A stretch of 64,000 bases of DNA from Mucilaginibacter pankratovii (GCF_014773265.1 NZ_JACWMY010000017.1:1-64000); one strand, 5' to 3'; shown: positions 1-9,338, counted from the stretch's first letter. The notes: generated by a model not told the origin, from the letters alone. Numbers and translations: made by a program.

Positions 1-1
1 C

Positions 2-106
2 GAATTATTCATCTTTCCCATTATAAAACATTTGCTTATTGAACCCAAAAAAGGCAAAAAAGCGGCTTTTCAGATTGTTGATGATATATTTAATCCCTTA
101 AGTTAA
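2..106 (+). CDS. C-terminal end of an unidentified protein (partial)
   Basis: An open frame runs from the left window edge to a TAA at 104-106 (34 codons without a stop), ending in residues ...DDIFNPLS. It is followed 48 bp later by a strong hairpin terminator, which supports a real rightward gene ending here, convergent with the peptidase gene at 257-2140. There is too little sequence to name a family. A chance open frame of this length is possible. Confidence 0.4.
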   Translation, partial: ELFIFPIIKHLLIEPKKGKKAAFQIVDDIFNPLS

Positions 107-154
107 CGGCTATGGTGACAACACCAACAAAGGCTCTAAGATTATTAAAACGAA

Positions 155-179
155 AAAACCCGGCGATGAGCCGGGTTTT
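155..179. terminator. Bidirectional rho-independent terminator
   Basis: A 10-bp perfect stem (AAAACCCGGC / GCCGGGTTTT) with loop GATGA. The plus strand continues with TTTTCTGTTTT and the minus strand with TTTTTTCGTTTT. It lies between the convergent partial gene on the left and the M1 peptidase gene, so it can end both. Confidence 0.85.
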
Positions 180-256
180 CTGTTTTATACTTATCTTACT
201 GCGAGGAAAGCGTGGGCATGTAAGGCAACCACTCACCACCCTCTACTCATCACTCA

Positions 257-2140
257 CTATTTTACCACCCAGGTATTATCCGCCTTGGTAGCATCTACAA
301 AAATGCCGGTATCCAAAGTAACCGATTTCAGGCTTTTTCCAATAACAGCTTTGAATGTTACGTAGGCTTGTTTTTGGTTAGCTTCCCAAATGGCAGGTGT
401 TTGGTGGATGGTTTTGGTAGTGCCATCGGCAAAGGTTAATACCACATCAAACGGAATAGCGAAACCGCCAACGTTGCTCACATTTAAAGTGTAGCCATCT
501 TTGCCTTTTACACCTTCTTTTATCGCCAGGTCGTTATAACCATTGCTGAAGAACCAGTTGTTGAAGAACCAGGTAAGGTTTTTGCCCGATACGTTGCTCA
601 TGGAGTTGAAATAATCCCATGGGATAGGGTGTTTGCCATGCCATCTGTCCATGTAGCCGTGCAGCGCTTTTTTAAACAGGTCGTCGCCCAGCATATCTTT
701 TAGTGCAAGGTAGCTTAATGATGGCTTGCCGTAAGCATTGTTGCCATAACCGCCTTTTTGCTCGCTGCTCATGGTGATGATGGGCTGATCTTCGGCGGTT
801 GATTTATCGCCTATCCAGCCGTTGATACGGAACTGCTTGTAAAACTCAGCAGCTTTCGCCTGCCCGTTCTCCGCTGTGCCTATCAGGTATTCCAGGGTGG
901 TTGCCCAGCCTTCGTCCATAAAGGCGTACTTACTTTCGTTGATACCCATGTAAAAAGGGAACCAGGTGTGTGCTATCTCATGGTCCTGCACCAGCTGTGC
1001 AAAAACAGGATCGCCAAATTGGCTATCGTTCACCATCATGGGGTATTCCATATCGGCGAAGCCCTTAAAGGCAGTCATTTTTGGGAAGGGGTAGGGTACG
1101 CCCGGCCAGTTGGCGCTAAACCATGCCAATGCATTACGCCCGTATTGTACCGATTTTTTAAAGTCGAAGGCGGCTTCGGGGTAGGCTGCCTGCATGCTGG
1201 AGCGGCGACCTGTTGTTTTATCAACCACAACGCTGGCCGCATCCCAAATGTAATGGTTGCTGATACCCACAGCCATATCGCTGATGTCATCTGCTTTCCA
1301 CACCCAGGTATTGGTTGCATTTTGCGCGGTTACGCTATTGGCGTTTAACTCGGCAAGGGTAGCCACGTGTATGGTGGAGTCGCTCGTCATCGAAGCTGAT
1401 AAGCGTTTTGCAAACTCGGGTTGTAAAACCTGAGCAGGATTTTGCAATGTCCCTGTTGCCCAAACTACATAGTTTTTAGGCACAGTTACATTTAGCGTAT
1501 AGTTGTTAAAATCGTTGTAAAACTCTTTCGAATCTACAAACTCCACGCGATCCCAGCCCTGGTAATCGTCGTAAACAGATACGCGGGGATAAAAATAAGC
1601 GAGGTAGAAGGAGGTAGAATCTATCACCCCTTCGCGGCCGCTCTCTTTACTCAGATCGAAATGCCAGGTAATATCCAGCTTTACCGAATCGTGCGGTAAT
1701 AAAGGTTTGGTTAGCCCTACAGCCTGGTTGGTAGTAGCGGCTGTTTTATTATCCCATTTCTTTTTTTGGCCAGCTACTAAAAAGCTGTCAACCTGTATAC
1801 CTTCGGTAAGGTAATCTAAACTGGCGTTGCCATCGCGCGATGCACCGGGGCGATGAATGTTGAGGATCAGCTTCATATTCAGCCTTTTCAGGGTGTCGGG
1901 GCTGTTGTTAAAATAGATGATCTGCTCAACGCCCTTTACGGTGCGGCCGGGGGGCGTTAAGGTTACCGAGATATTGTACTTGCCAAAATTTTGCCAGTAC
2001 TTGCTGCCCGGCTTACCATCGGGCGAGCGGGTACTTTTGGTATAAGCCTGCTTAATTTCGCGCGGCATATACAGGTTTTGAGCTTGTAATTGTAACAAAA
2101 ACAGGCTGCATAATGCGGTTAACGCAATTGGTTTTAACAT
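257..2140 (-). CDS. Secreted M1-family metallopeptidase
   Basis: Zinc aminopeptidase of family M1 (gluzincin). The 627-residue protein starts with a signal peptide (about residues 1-20, ending LQAQ), then an N-terminal beta domain to about residue 290 and the catalytic domain. The zinc motif HEIAH is at 387-391, and the third ligand is Glu410 in DEGWA, exactly the HExxH-x18-E spacing of M1. The usual GxMEN exopeptidase motif is represented by a DMEYP segment just upstream. Expected role is N-terminal trimming of peptides in the periplasm or outside the cell; the substrate is unknown. It is monocistronic, with a bidirectional terminator downstream. It is about the usual length for Bacteroidota M1 proteins that lack the ERAP1-like C-terminal domain. 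Confidence 0.92.
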   Translation of the reverse strand: MLKPIALTALCSLFLLQLQAQNLYMPREIKQAYTKSTRSPDGKPGSKYWQNFGKYNISVTLTPPGRTVKGVEQIIYFNNSPDTLKRLNMKLILNIHRPGASRDGNASLDYLTEGIQVDSFLVAGQKKKWDNKTAATTNQAVGLTKPLLPHDSVKLDITWHFDLSKESGREGVIDSTSFYLAYFYPRVSVYDDYQGWDRVEFVDSKEFYNDFNNYTLNVTVPKNYVVWATGTLQNPAQVLQPEFAKRLSASMTSDSTIHVATLAELNANSVTAQNATNTWVWKADDISDMAVGISNHYIWDAASVVVDKTTGRRSSMQAAYPEAAFDFKKSVQYGRNALAWFSANWPGVPYPFPKMTAFKGFADMEYPMMVNDSQFGDPVFAQLVQDHEIAHTWFPFYMGINESKYAFMDEGWATTLEYLIGTAENGQAKAAEFYKQFRINGWIGDKSTAEDQPIITMSSEQKGGYGNNAYGKPSLSYLALKDMLGDDLFKKALHGYMDRWHGKHPIPWDYFNSMSNVSGKNLTWFFNNWFFSNGYNDLAIKEGVKGKDGYTLNVSNVGGFAIPFDVVLTFADGTTKTIHQTPAIWEANQKQAYVTFKAVIGKSLKSVTLDTGIFVDATKADNTWVVK

Positions 2141-2496
2141 AAGTTATTGGGTTGTTGGATATATTGTATTTGATGATTTAGCGCGCAAATTAAATATTAT
2201 ACTTCTAATAGTTGAGACGATCAGCGTAAACGAATTGTTACAATGCCGCGGGCATATTAATTTGCTTACCGCCAATTAATTATTTTTATTTGTTCAAAGT
2301 TATTTTAGTAGGGGTATTAGATAACTGTGCAAAGCCGGGCGTTATGTCCGGCTTTTGTTATTTATAGCTGTTTTGAAGTTTCAAGAAGCCAAACCAATTG
2401 GAATTTAGGAGAGGTATAAGGTTTATAATCAAAACAACAGGCCAAATGGAAGTATTCACCTCTAACCTCTAACCTCTAACCTCTAACCTCTAACCT
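2141..2496. other. Intergenic stretch upstream of the M1 peptidase
   Basis: About 356 bp without a supported gene. It holds the 5' leader of the peptidase gene, a hairpin at 2331-2356 and a heptanucleotide tandem repeat at 2459-2500. No exact TAnnTTTG box was found in the peptidase leader. Confidence 0.6.
2331..2356. terminator. Hairpin between DUF892-type gene and M1 peptidase
   Basis: Stem AAAGCCGG / CCGGCTTT with a 9-nt loop, followed on the plus strand by a short T run. It probably isolates the two minus-strand genes, but the T tract on the minus strand is poor, so its orientation is uncertain. Confidence 0.5.
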
Positions 2497-2500
2497 CTAA
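2459..2500. repeat. Six exact copies of the heptamer CCTCTAA
   Basis: CCTCTAA is repeated six times without a mismatch (TTAGAGG on the minus strand). The array overlaps the last four bases of the DUF892-type gene, supplying its TAG stop. Copy-number change by slippage would lengthen or shorten only the 3' untranslated region, since the stop lies in the first unit read. Confidence 0.95.
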
Positions 2501-3003
2501 TTCGTGATATATTCCTTAGCTATCAACGTAAATAGCTTATCATTATCCTGCGATTCATCAAAACTTTCCTGCAGCATTTGAATGATATTATCGTGCTTCA
2601 GCATTTTAGCTATCATAATAAGCATCCGGTACGAGGTAATGTTTACATGCTCTAATACCTGCACATACAGCATCAGGTCCAGATCGTTTAAAAGGGGCAG
2701 GGTTTGATCCTCATTGAGGCAAAACTCATCTTTAATAATATTGGTGATGGGGTTGCATTCGTTGTTTTCGGGGGTTTCGCCCAACAATGCATAAATAGCC
2801 TTCATCCGCACAATTTGTTTAAGCACATCTCCGCCAAACTCTTCAATGGCGAGTTGCAAGCCTTTGAAAGAAGCAAGATCCACAAGGCCCGGCAGGGTTT
2901 TGTGCAAAAAGCATTTGCCGTTGTATATGCGGTTGAGGTGGTGATGGAACACCTCTTTTAATAAATCATCATTTAACGGCACAGGGGTAGCGGTAGTTTC
3001 CAT
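2497..3003 (-). CDS. DUF892 / YciE-YciF-like ferritin-fold protein
   Basis: A soluble, all-helical protein of 168 residues resembling the DUF892 (YciF/YciE) ferritin-like family: an N-terminal LLKEVFHHHLNRIYNGKCFL segment, then helices with conserved Glu/His positions such as LAIEEFGGDVLKQI and a C-terminal LQESFDESQDND helix. Members are associated with stress responses; the biochemical role is not established. The start METTATPV (3003) is preferred over an in-frame ATG 33 bp upstream, because the extra N-terminus (MCFPSRLKLNR) does not look like part of the fold. It is divergent from the DUF2027-Smr gene at 3142 and separated by 138 bp. Confidence 0.7.
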   Translation of the reverse strand: METTATPVPLNDDLLKEVFHHHLNRIYNGKCFLHKTLPGLVDLASFKGLQLAIEEFGGDVLKQIVRMKAIYALLGETPENNECNPITNIIKDEFCLNEDQTLPLLNDLDLMLYVQVLEHVNITSYRMLIMIAKMLKHDNIIQMLQESFDESQDNDKLFTLIAKEYITN

Positions 3004-3116
3004 TCTGTTTAATTTTAACCGTGACGGGAAGCACAAAACTCTGATTTATTTTGGAAATGTAAAAACGATTTTGCTACGTAAATGTAAGTTTAATTATCGG
3101 GCGTATGGTATATTGA

Positions 3117-3124
3117 TACCTTTG
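3117..3124 (+). promoter_or_regulatory. Bacteroidota -7 box for the DUF2027-Smr gene
   Basis: TACCTTTG matches the TAnnTTTG consensus exactly and lies 17 bp before the ATG at 3142. No convincing -33 TTTG was found at 19-21 bp spacing, so only the -7 element is supported. Confidence 0.45.
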
Positions 3125-3141
3125 CCAAATACTATTGTGTT

Positions 3142-4089
3142 ATGAAATATAAGTTAGGCGATTTTGTACGGTTTGTGGACGAAAAAATGGAAGGGTATGT
3201 TACCCGCATTATTAACGATCAGATGATAGGCGTAACCGGCGATGACGATTTTGAGATCCCGGTACTTGCTACCAAGGTAACATCAGTACATGGCCACAGC
3301 AAACTGGTGGGCGATGAGGAAGAGCCGCTTGTTGAAGCAATTGTCCCTGCCGGGGAATTTAAAAGCAAAGGTGTTTATATCGCAGTAGTTGCCGATGCTA
3401 AGGCCGGTTCGGTAGTGCACCTGCATTTGCTTAACGAAACCTCGTACCAGCTATTAGCCTCGGTTAGTACCGAACAAAATAAACAATACAAGGGCGAGTT
3501 TGCCGGTATTATTGAGCCACGCAGCCATGCCAAAGTATACTCGGCAAAATTGGCCGATCTGCAGCTGTGGCCAAAACTTATCTTCCAGGTATTGTTTAAT
3601 ACTAAACAAAACCAGCCGGTGCTTAGTCCATTGAATATAACCGAGCAATTTAAGGCGAAGGATTTTTCTGGAGCCAAAAAGCAGGTGCCATTTATCAACC
3701 AGTTGGGCTGGATGATCCAGCTGGATGAGCCAGAACTGGTGATAGATGCCGAAAAACTAAAAGAAGCCTTTTTTAAGCCCGCCGAAGAAAAGCAAGTGGT
3801 TGCCAAACCGCAGCAGGAGGTAGACCTCCACATAGAAAAACTGCGGGATGATCACCAGTTTTTAGCCAGCAGCGAGATATTGAACATACAACTGACCAAT
3901 TTTAAACACGCGCTGGATGCCGCCATAGTGCACCAGATGCCCGAGATTACCTTTATCCACGGCACCGGCAACGGGATACTGAAACATGAATTGCACAAGC
4001 TGCTGAGCAAAAACCAAAAAGTGCAAACCTTTTTAGATGCGCGGAAGGAGAAGTTTGGCTATGGTGCAACTAAGGTAATGTTGAAGTAG
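3142..4089 (+). CDS. DUF2027 and Smr domain protein
   Basis: A 315-residue cytoplasmic protein without a signal peptide. Residues 1-210 form the Bacteroidota-specific DUF2027 region, starting with an SH3-like stretch (KLGDFVRFVDEKMEGYVTRI). Residues about 226-315 form a C-terminal Smr domain with the conserved VDLHIEKL start and the ITFIHGTGNGILKHEL core, as in the tail of MutS2. Smr domains bind or cut nucleic acid (structured DNA or mRNA on collided ribosomes); the role of this fusion is not established. The gene stands alone and is followed by a nested inverted repeat rather than a simple terminator. Confidence 0.88.
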   Translation: MKYKLGDFVRFVDEKMEGYVTRIINDQMIGVTGDDDFEIPVLATKVTSVHGHSKLVGDEEEPLVEAIVPAGEFKSKGVYIAVVADAKAGSVVHLHLLNETSYQLLASVSTEQNKQYKGEFAGIIEPRSHAKVYSAKLADLQLWPKLIFQVLFNTKQNQPVLSPLNITEQFKAKDFSGAKKQVPFINQLGWMIQLDEPELVIDAEKLKEAFFKPAEEKQVVAKPQQEVDLHIEKLRDDHQFLASSEILNIQLTNFKHALDAAIVHQMPEITFIHGTGNGILKHELHKLLSKNQKVQTFLDARKEKFGYGATKVMLK

Positions 4090-4104
4090 ACAAACTGCTG
4101 TACT

Positions 4105-4221
4105 TTACCACAAAGGACACAAAGAGCTAATTTAATAGATTCGCAAAGGGCACAAAGATTTTAAAACTTTGTGCCCTTTGTGGCTATGGGACATGCCCAT
4201 CTTTGTGTGCTTTGTGGTTAA
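4105..4221. repeat. Nested inverted repeat of CACAAAG-type units
   Basis: Inner perfect 14-bp stem CAAAGGGCACAAAG (4144-4157) / CTTTGTGCCCTTTG (4167-4180). An outer pair, TTACCACAAAGGACACAAAG (4105-4124) with its near-complement (4201-4221), encloses it. Both arms consist of the same ACAAAG-rich word, so several alternative foldings are possible. It lies between the Smr gene and the GH31 gene and may act as a terminator or dispersed repeat. Confidence 0.8.
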
Positions 4222-4323
4222 ATCTCAAATTGGTTAACATTTTTATTATTAATATGTACAATTGACACATTGGCTCTTACCCGCTATCTATATTTTTAAA
4301 AACTCAATTACTAATCATTAACT

Positions 4324-6717
4324 ATGCTCCGGTTAAATTCTGTTTTTAAAAAGTTAGCGCTCCTGTGCGTTTGTATTTCCTGGTTCGGCAACGCCAAAGC
4401 CAATGTAATTTCCTTTACAAAAAATGCTAAAAGCGTAACTTTTAAGCTGGATAAAGGCTTAATGCAGCTCAATATCTGCAAGGCGGATATCATTGAGGTG
4501 AAGTACACTATATTTGATAGTTTCCCCATAAAAGAATCGTTGGTGGTGAATAATAAATGGCCGCTTGCAACTGCATTTACGATAACAGATGGCAAAACCG
4601 AGGTAACTATCACAACTGCCAAACTCAAAATAAAAATAAACAAGGCAAGCAATGCCATCACCTATTGCGATATGGCTGGCAAAGTGATCGCCGCGGAAGC
4701 AAGCAGCAATAAAAGCATGTCGCCAGCTACCATTGCCGGGATAGAAACGTATAATGTAAGCACAGCCTTCAACTCCCCGGCAACGGAAGCGCTTTACGGG
4801 ATGGGCTGCCACCCGCTCGATTCACTGAGCATAAACTACAAAGGCCGCGACCAGGATATGGCTATTAAATACCTTACCGGTGCCATCCCGGTGATGCTGT
4901 CTACCCAAGGGTATGGTTTGATGTGGGATAATTACTCGGCTTCTAACTTTTATGGCGCCGAGGAAGGCAACACCCAATTCAAATACGTATCCGAAAGCGG
5001 CAAACAGGTTGATTACTACTTTTTTTACGGCCCGGACTTTGATCATATCATCGACCTGTACCGCACTGCAACCGGTCGCGCGCCTATGTTTGGTAAATGG
5101 GCCTACGGCTTGTTCCAGTCGCAGGACAGGTACCTGAGCGAGGCAGAGATCCTGACCGTTAAAGACAATTACCGCAACAACAACATCCCCGTAGATGTAT
5201 TGGTGCAGGATTGGTACTACTGGGATCCATTGCCCATCGGTTCGCACATTATGAAGCCGGAACGCTATCCACATCCAAAAAAGCTGGTAGATGCCCTGCA
5301 CGCCGCCAACTTGCACGCCATGATCTCTATCTGGCCGGTGTTTGGTAAAGGCACACCCAATTACGATGCTTTAGAAAAAATGGGGGGCCTCACCAGCATT
5401 ACCTGGGATAACGTAGTCACACATACTTTTGATACCTATTACGATGCCCACAACCCCAAAGCCCGCGAATTGTATTGGCAGCAGGCCCGCGACAGCCTGG
5501 TAAAACGCTACGGTTGGGACGCCTGGTGGATAGACCAGTGCGAACCGGATAATGGCGCCCTGCTTGATGAACGCCGTAAAGCCAACTTTTACACCGGCAA
5601 GGGGATAGATTATTTTAACACCTATTCGCTACAACATACCAAGGGCGTTTACGAAGGCTGGCGCAGGGATATCCCTGGCAAGCGTGCTTTCTTTTTGGTG
5701 AGGCAGTCGTTTGCGGGCGAGCAACGCAATGCATCAACCTTATGGTCGTCTGATATTGAATGTACTTTTGCCAGCTTTAAAAACCAGGTACCGCAGGGGA
5801 TCAATGCCTGTGCATCGGGCATTCCTTACTGGACATCCGACATTGGCGGTTACCACTGGAAATGGAAAGCACCCGATTGGTCGAAACCCGAGTTTAAGGA
5901 ATTGTTTACCCGCTGGTTTCAGTTCGGGGCATTCAGTCCGATATTCCGCATCCACGGAAAAGGGGAGCGGGCCATATTTTCTAAGAACTGGGACGAGGAC
6001 ACACGTTCTATCCTGTTAAACTTTGATAAGCTGCGCTACCGCCTGCTGCCATATATCTACTCGCTGGCAGGCCGTGTGAATACTGAGAATTATACGATGA
6101 TGCGGGCGCTTACGTTCGATTTTCAGAAGGATGCCAATGTTTATGGTATACCTGATCAGTATATGTTTGGTCCGGCGTTTTTGGTGAACCCGGTTACCGC
6201 GCAATTATACACAGGTACAGATGCAGCAAGCAAAGCCAAAACCCGCGAGGTTTACTTGCCGGCAGCTACCAAATGGTACAACTTCTGGACGGGCGAAGTT
6301 ACCAACGGGGGGCAAAAACTGATCGTAGATGTACCAATGGATATGATGCCGCTATACGTTAGGGCTGGCTCTATCATCCCGATGGGCCCGGTAATGCAAT
6401 ACGCTACCGAAAAACCGGCCGATAAAATAGAGCTGCGTATTTACCCCGGCGCAAACGGCACGTTTAAATACTACGAAGACGAAAACGAGAACTATAATTA
6501 TGAAAAAGGCGCCAAAGCAACTTTCACTTTAAGCTGGAACGATAAACTACGCCAATTGAGTATCTCGGCCACAAAAGGCAGCTTTAAGGGCATGTTAAAA
6601 AAGCACTCATTTAACGTGGTGCTGGTAAAAGGTGCACATGGCTCCAATACCGGCGTAGCTGATAAGATAGATAAGAGTGTGGTTTACACCGGGAAACCGC
6701 TGATTGTGAAGTTGTAA
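4324..6717 (+). CDS. Secreted GH31 alpha-glucosidase/alpha-xylosidase family enzyme
   Basis: A 797-residue retaining glycoside hydrolase of family GH31, exported by a signal peptide (residues 1 to about 26, ending NAKA). An N-terminal beta-sandwich (about 30-240) precedes the TIM barrel (about 250-590). The nucleophile is Asp404 in WWIDQCEPD and the acid/base is Asp506 in WTSDIGGY, both as expected. A DUF5110-like C-terminal module follows (about 670-745). The WWIDQCEP wording is closer to alpha-xylosidases and related subgroups than to WiDMNE glucosidases, so substrate (alpha-xyloside, alpha-glucoside or other) remains open. It is monocistronic, with a 36-bp perfect palindrome just after the stop. 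No LacI-type operator like those of the mannan locus is present upstream. Confidence 0.93.
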   Translation: MLRLNSVFKKLALLCVCISWFGNAKANVISFTKNAKSVTFKLDKGLMQLNICKADIIEVKYTIFDSFPIKESLVVNNKWPLATAFTITDGKTEVTITTAKLKIKINKASNAITYCDMAGKVIAAEASSNKSMSPATIAGIETYNVSTAFNSPATEALYGMGCHPLDSLSINYKGRDQDMAIKYLTGAIPVMLSTQGYGLMWDNYSASNFYGAEEGNTQFKYVSESGKQVDYYFFYGPDFDHIIDLYRTATGRAPMFGKWAYGLFQSQDRYLSEAEILTVKDNYRNNNIPVDVLVQDWYYWDPLPIGSHIMKPERYPHPKKLVDALHAANLHAMISIWPVFGKGTPNYDALEKMGGLTSITWDNVVTHTFDTYYDAHNPKARELYWQQARDSLVKRYGWDAWWIDQCEPDNGALLDERRKANFYTGKGIDYFNTYSLQHTKGVYEGWRRDIPGKRAFFLVRQSFAGEQRNASTLWSSDIECTFASFKNQVPQGINACASGIPYWTSDIGGYHWKWKAPDWSKPEFKELFTRWFQFGAFSPIFRIHGKGERAIFSKNWDEDTRSILLNFDKLRYRLLPYIYSLAGRVNTENYTMMRALTFDFQKDANVYGIPDQYMFGPAFLVNPVTAQLYTGTDAASKAKTREVYLPAATKWYNFWTGEVTNGGQKLIVDVPMDMMPLYVRAGSIIPMGPVMQYATEKPADKIELRIYPGANGTFKYYEDENENYNYEKGAKATFTLSWNDKLRQLSISATKGSFKGMLKKHSFNVVLVKGAHGSNTGVADKIDKSVVYTGKPLIVKL

Positions 6718-6724
6718 CACAGAG

Positions 6725-6760
6725 ATACATCCACTGTACGATATCGTACAGTGGATGTAT
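6725..6760. repeat. 36-bp perfect palindrome after the GH31 gene
   Basis: ATACATCCACTGTACGAT is followed immediately by its exact reverse complement (ATCGTACAGTGGATGTAT), with no loop bases. It starts 7 bp after the GH31 stop. No T tract follows, so it is not a classical terminator, although it could block 3' exonucleases in RNA. Confidence 0.95.
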
Positions 6761-6869
6761 TAAATCCGAACGGATTAGTAGTTGTTGAATTGATTTATTT
6801 TATTGATAATCAGTTAATTAAATAATTGGTATCTTTTTAGCCTTATCAGTTTTACCAAAATGATAAGCC

Positions 6870-9287
6870 ATGCTTAAAAATTACTTCCTTATCGCGTTCC
6901 GCAACCTGTCAAAAAACAAAGCGTTTTCTTTTATTAATATTTTCGGGCTGGCCATTGGTATGGCAGCCTGTTTGCTCATTTTACAATATGTAAGTTTTGA
7001 GTTGAGCTATGATAACTTCCATGTTAATAAGGACCGCGTCTACCGGGTTAATCAGGACAGGTACGATAAAGGCAAACTAAGCACCCAATGGGCAGGCGGG
7101 GCTTTTGCACCCGGCAATGCTTTTAAAGCAGATGTGCCCGAGGTGGAGGACTTTGTAAAGCTGGTACCCGCAGGCAACGCGCTGGCTAACTATAAGGACC
7201 AGAAAATCGTCATCAAAAAAGATTACTACTGCGGGGAGTCTTTCTTTAAAATATTTTCGTACCCTTTAATAAGCGGCGACCCTAAAACAGCATTGGTAGA
7301 GCCAAATTCGGTAGTAATATCCGAAGAGGTGGCTCAAAAGCTTTTCCACAACACGGAAGTAGTGGGGCAAACGTTGACGCTTAATACAACCAAACTATTA
7401 AAAATAACAGGCGTAATGAAAAATATGCCTGCCAATACGCATCTGAGTTTCGATATTTTACAATCGTACAGCACCCTGTTAAAAGAGAACCCACCAAGGG
7501 ACGGATATAACCTGGATAACGCCTGGTATTCCGATGGTTGCACTACCTACCTGTTACTTAAAGCGGGTGCCAACCCTAAGGCAGTAGAAACTAAATTTTT
7601 ACCCATTGTAAAAAAGGCCTACCAGCAATTTGCCAGTTCGGGCGCAAGCGCGATATATACGTTGCAGCCGATGCCGAGCATTCATTTATACTCTAACCGC
7701 ATGTTCGAGATCCAGCCAAACGGCGACGGTAAATCTGTTTACCTGTTGTTAGGGATCGCTATTTTCGTAATTATCATCGCCTGGATAAATTACATTAACC
7801 TGGCCACCGCGCGCGGCATTGGCCGTGCTAAAGAGGTTGGCGTACGCAAAACATTAGGCTCGGCCAAAACCCAGCTGGTAACACAGTTTATGCTGGAGGC
7901 CATGTTCCTGAACGGGCTGGCAGTATTATTTGCCATTGCATTTATTGCCATTTGCCTGCCTATACTGGCCAATATTGCGGGCGTACAAATAGGTTTCGCC
8001 TTATTTGCAAAGCCCGGCTTTTGGGCGGCTGTCATCGGCATCTTTATAGTAGGTACCTTCTTCTCGGGCTTTTACCCGGCAATTGTATTGTCTTCTTTTA
8101 AACCGATAGAAGTGATGAAGGGCAAATTAACCGCATCGCCCAAAGGTATTGTGCTGCGCAAAGGAATGGTCATCTTCCAGTTCGCGGCCTCCATATTCCT
8201 GCTGATAGGCGCGCTTACCGTATACCGGCAGATCCAATTTATGCAGAGCCAGAAATTGGGCGTCACCATAGATCAAACCCTGGTTATTAAAGCCCCGCTG
8301 GTTAAGGTAGATTCGTTTTACCGCAGCATGAGTGCTTTTAAACAGGAGAGTTTAAAACAGCCGGCTATCAAAAGCATCACCGTATCCACTTCGGTGCCGG
8401 GCGAAGCGGTAGGATGGAATGCCGGCGGTATAAAACTTACCGGCGCGGCAGATGCGACTGCCGACCAGTACCGCATCATTGGCGGCGATTATGATTACCT
8501 TACCGCTTACGACCTGAAACTTTTAGCGGGCCGGAAATTTTCTAAAGAATTTACTACCGACCCGAAAACCCTGGTATTCAGTAAAACAGCTACACGCCGC
8601 ATTGGGTTTGATACCCCCCAGCAGGCCTTAGGCAAACGGGTAGATTTTTGGGGCGATGTGTATACAATAATAGGGGTGGTGGATGATTTTCACCAGCAAT
8701 CGCTGCGCGATACCTACGATGCCATTATTTTCCGTTGCATCCCGGATGTAAGGGGGGATGTATCTGTTAAAATAAGCTCAACCAATGTAGCCCAAACCAT
8801 TACAGCCTTAAAAAGCAACTGGGATTCGTTTTTCCCCGGCGACCAGTTCGACTACTTCTTTCTGGATGAACACTTTAACGACCAATACAAAGCCGACCAG
8901 CGTTTTGGGCAGGTGTTTGGTATCTTCACTGTGATAGCCATTTTTGTGGCGTGTTTAGGTTTGTTCGGCCTGGTGTCGTTCACTATTGTGCAACGTACCA
9001 AAGAGATCGGCATCCGCAAGGTACTTGGCGCATCGGTAAACGGAATATTGCAGCTGCTGTATAAAGATTTTGCCCTGCTCATTGTTATCTCCTTCCTGGT
9101 TTCGGCGCCGCTGGGCTGGTATGCCATCAGTAAATGGCTGGAAAGTTACGCGTTCCGTATCAGCATAAATCCCGTGTTATTTATCGTTCCGTTTTTAGTG
9201 GTGCTGGTCATCGCTTTTGCAACAGTATCCTGGTTAAGTATAAAGGCGGCCCTTACAAACCCGGTAAAGAGCCTTAAAACAGAATAA
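6870..9287 (+). CDS. MacB/FtsX-type ABC transporter permease
   Basis: An 805-residue inner-membrane permease built of two tandem units, each a MacB-like periplasmic core domain followed by a FtsX domain. There are four membrane segments in the first unit (near residues 20-42, 290-310, 345-365 and 395-415) and four in the second (from about 435 to the C-terminus). The hallmark VGVRKTLGS and IGIRKVLGAS motifs precede the FtsX helices. Such proteins couple ATP hydrolysis to mechanical movement of lipoproteins, peptides or antibiotics. No ATPase gene is adjacent, which is common for this expanded family in Bacteroidota; the partner must be encoded elsewhere. A terminator follows the gene. Confidence 0.9.
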   Translation: MLKNYFLIAFRNLSKNKAFSFINIFGLAIGMAACLLILQYVSFELSYDNFHVNKDRVYRVNQDRYDKGKLSTQWAGGAFAPGNAFKADVPEVEDFVKLVPAGNALANYKDQKIVIKKDYYCGESFFKIFSYPLISGDPKTALVEPNSVVISEEVAQKLFHNTEVVGQTLTLNTTKLLKITGVMKNMPANTHLSFDILQSYSTLLKENPPRDGYNLDNAWYSDGCTTYLLLKAGANPKAVETKFLPIVKKAYQQFASSGASAIYTLQPMPSIHLYSNRMFEIQPNGDGKSVYLLLGIAIFVIIIAWINYINLATARGIGRAKEVGVRKTLGSAKTQLVTQFMLEAMFLNGLAVLFAIAFIAICLPILANIAGVQIGFALFAKPGFWAAVIGIFIVGTFFSGFYPAIVLSSFKPIEVMKGKLTASPKGIVLRKGMVIFQFAASIFLLIGALTVYRQIQFMQSQKLGVTIDQTLVIKAPLVKVDSFYRSMSAFKQESLKQPAIKSITVSTSVPGEAVGWNAGGIKLTGAADATADQYRIIGGDYDYLTAYDLKLLAGRKFSKEFTTDPKTLVFSKTATRRIGFDTPQQALGKRVDFWGDVYTIIGVVDDFHQQSLRDTYDAIIFRCIPDVRGDVSVKISSTNVAQTITALKSNWDSFFPGDQFDYFFLDEHFNDQYKADQRFGQVFGIFTVIAIFVACLGLFGLVSFTIVQRTKEIGIRKVLGASVNGILQLLYKDFALLIVISFLVSAPLGWYAISKWLESYAFRISINPVLFIVPFLVVLVIAFATVSWLSIKAALTNPVKSLKTE

Positions 9288-9310
9288 TTTTACCATAACT
9301 ATAAGGAGAA

Positions 9311-9338
9311 AGCCCGGCAAATTAAAGCCGGGTTTTTT
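9311..9338 (+). terminator. Rho-independent terminator of the ABC permease
   Basis: GCCCGGC / GCCGGG stem with an AAATTAAA loop and six T residues on the plus strand, 24 bp after the permease stop. Confidence 0.85.

Noticed and set aside
2459..2500. Heptamer array as a phase-variation switch of the DUF892-type gene
   Set aside because: The array lies almost entirely after the stop codon, so copy-number change does not alter the reading frame of the protein.
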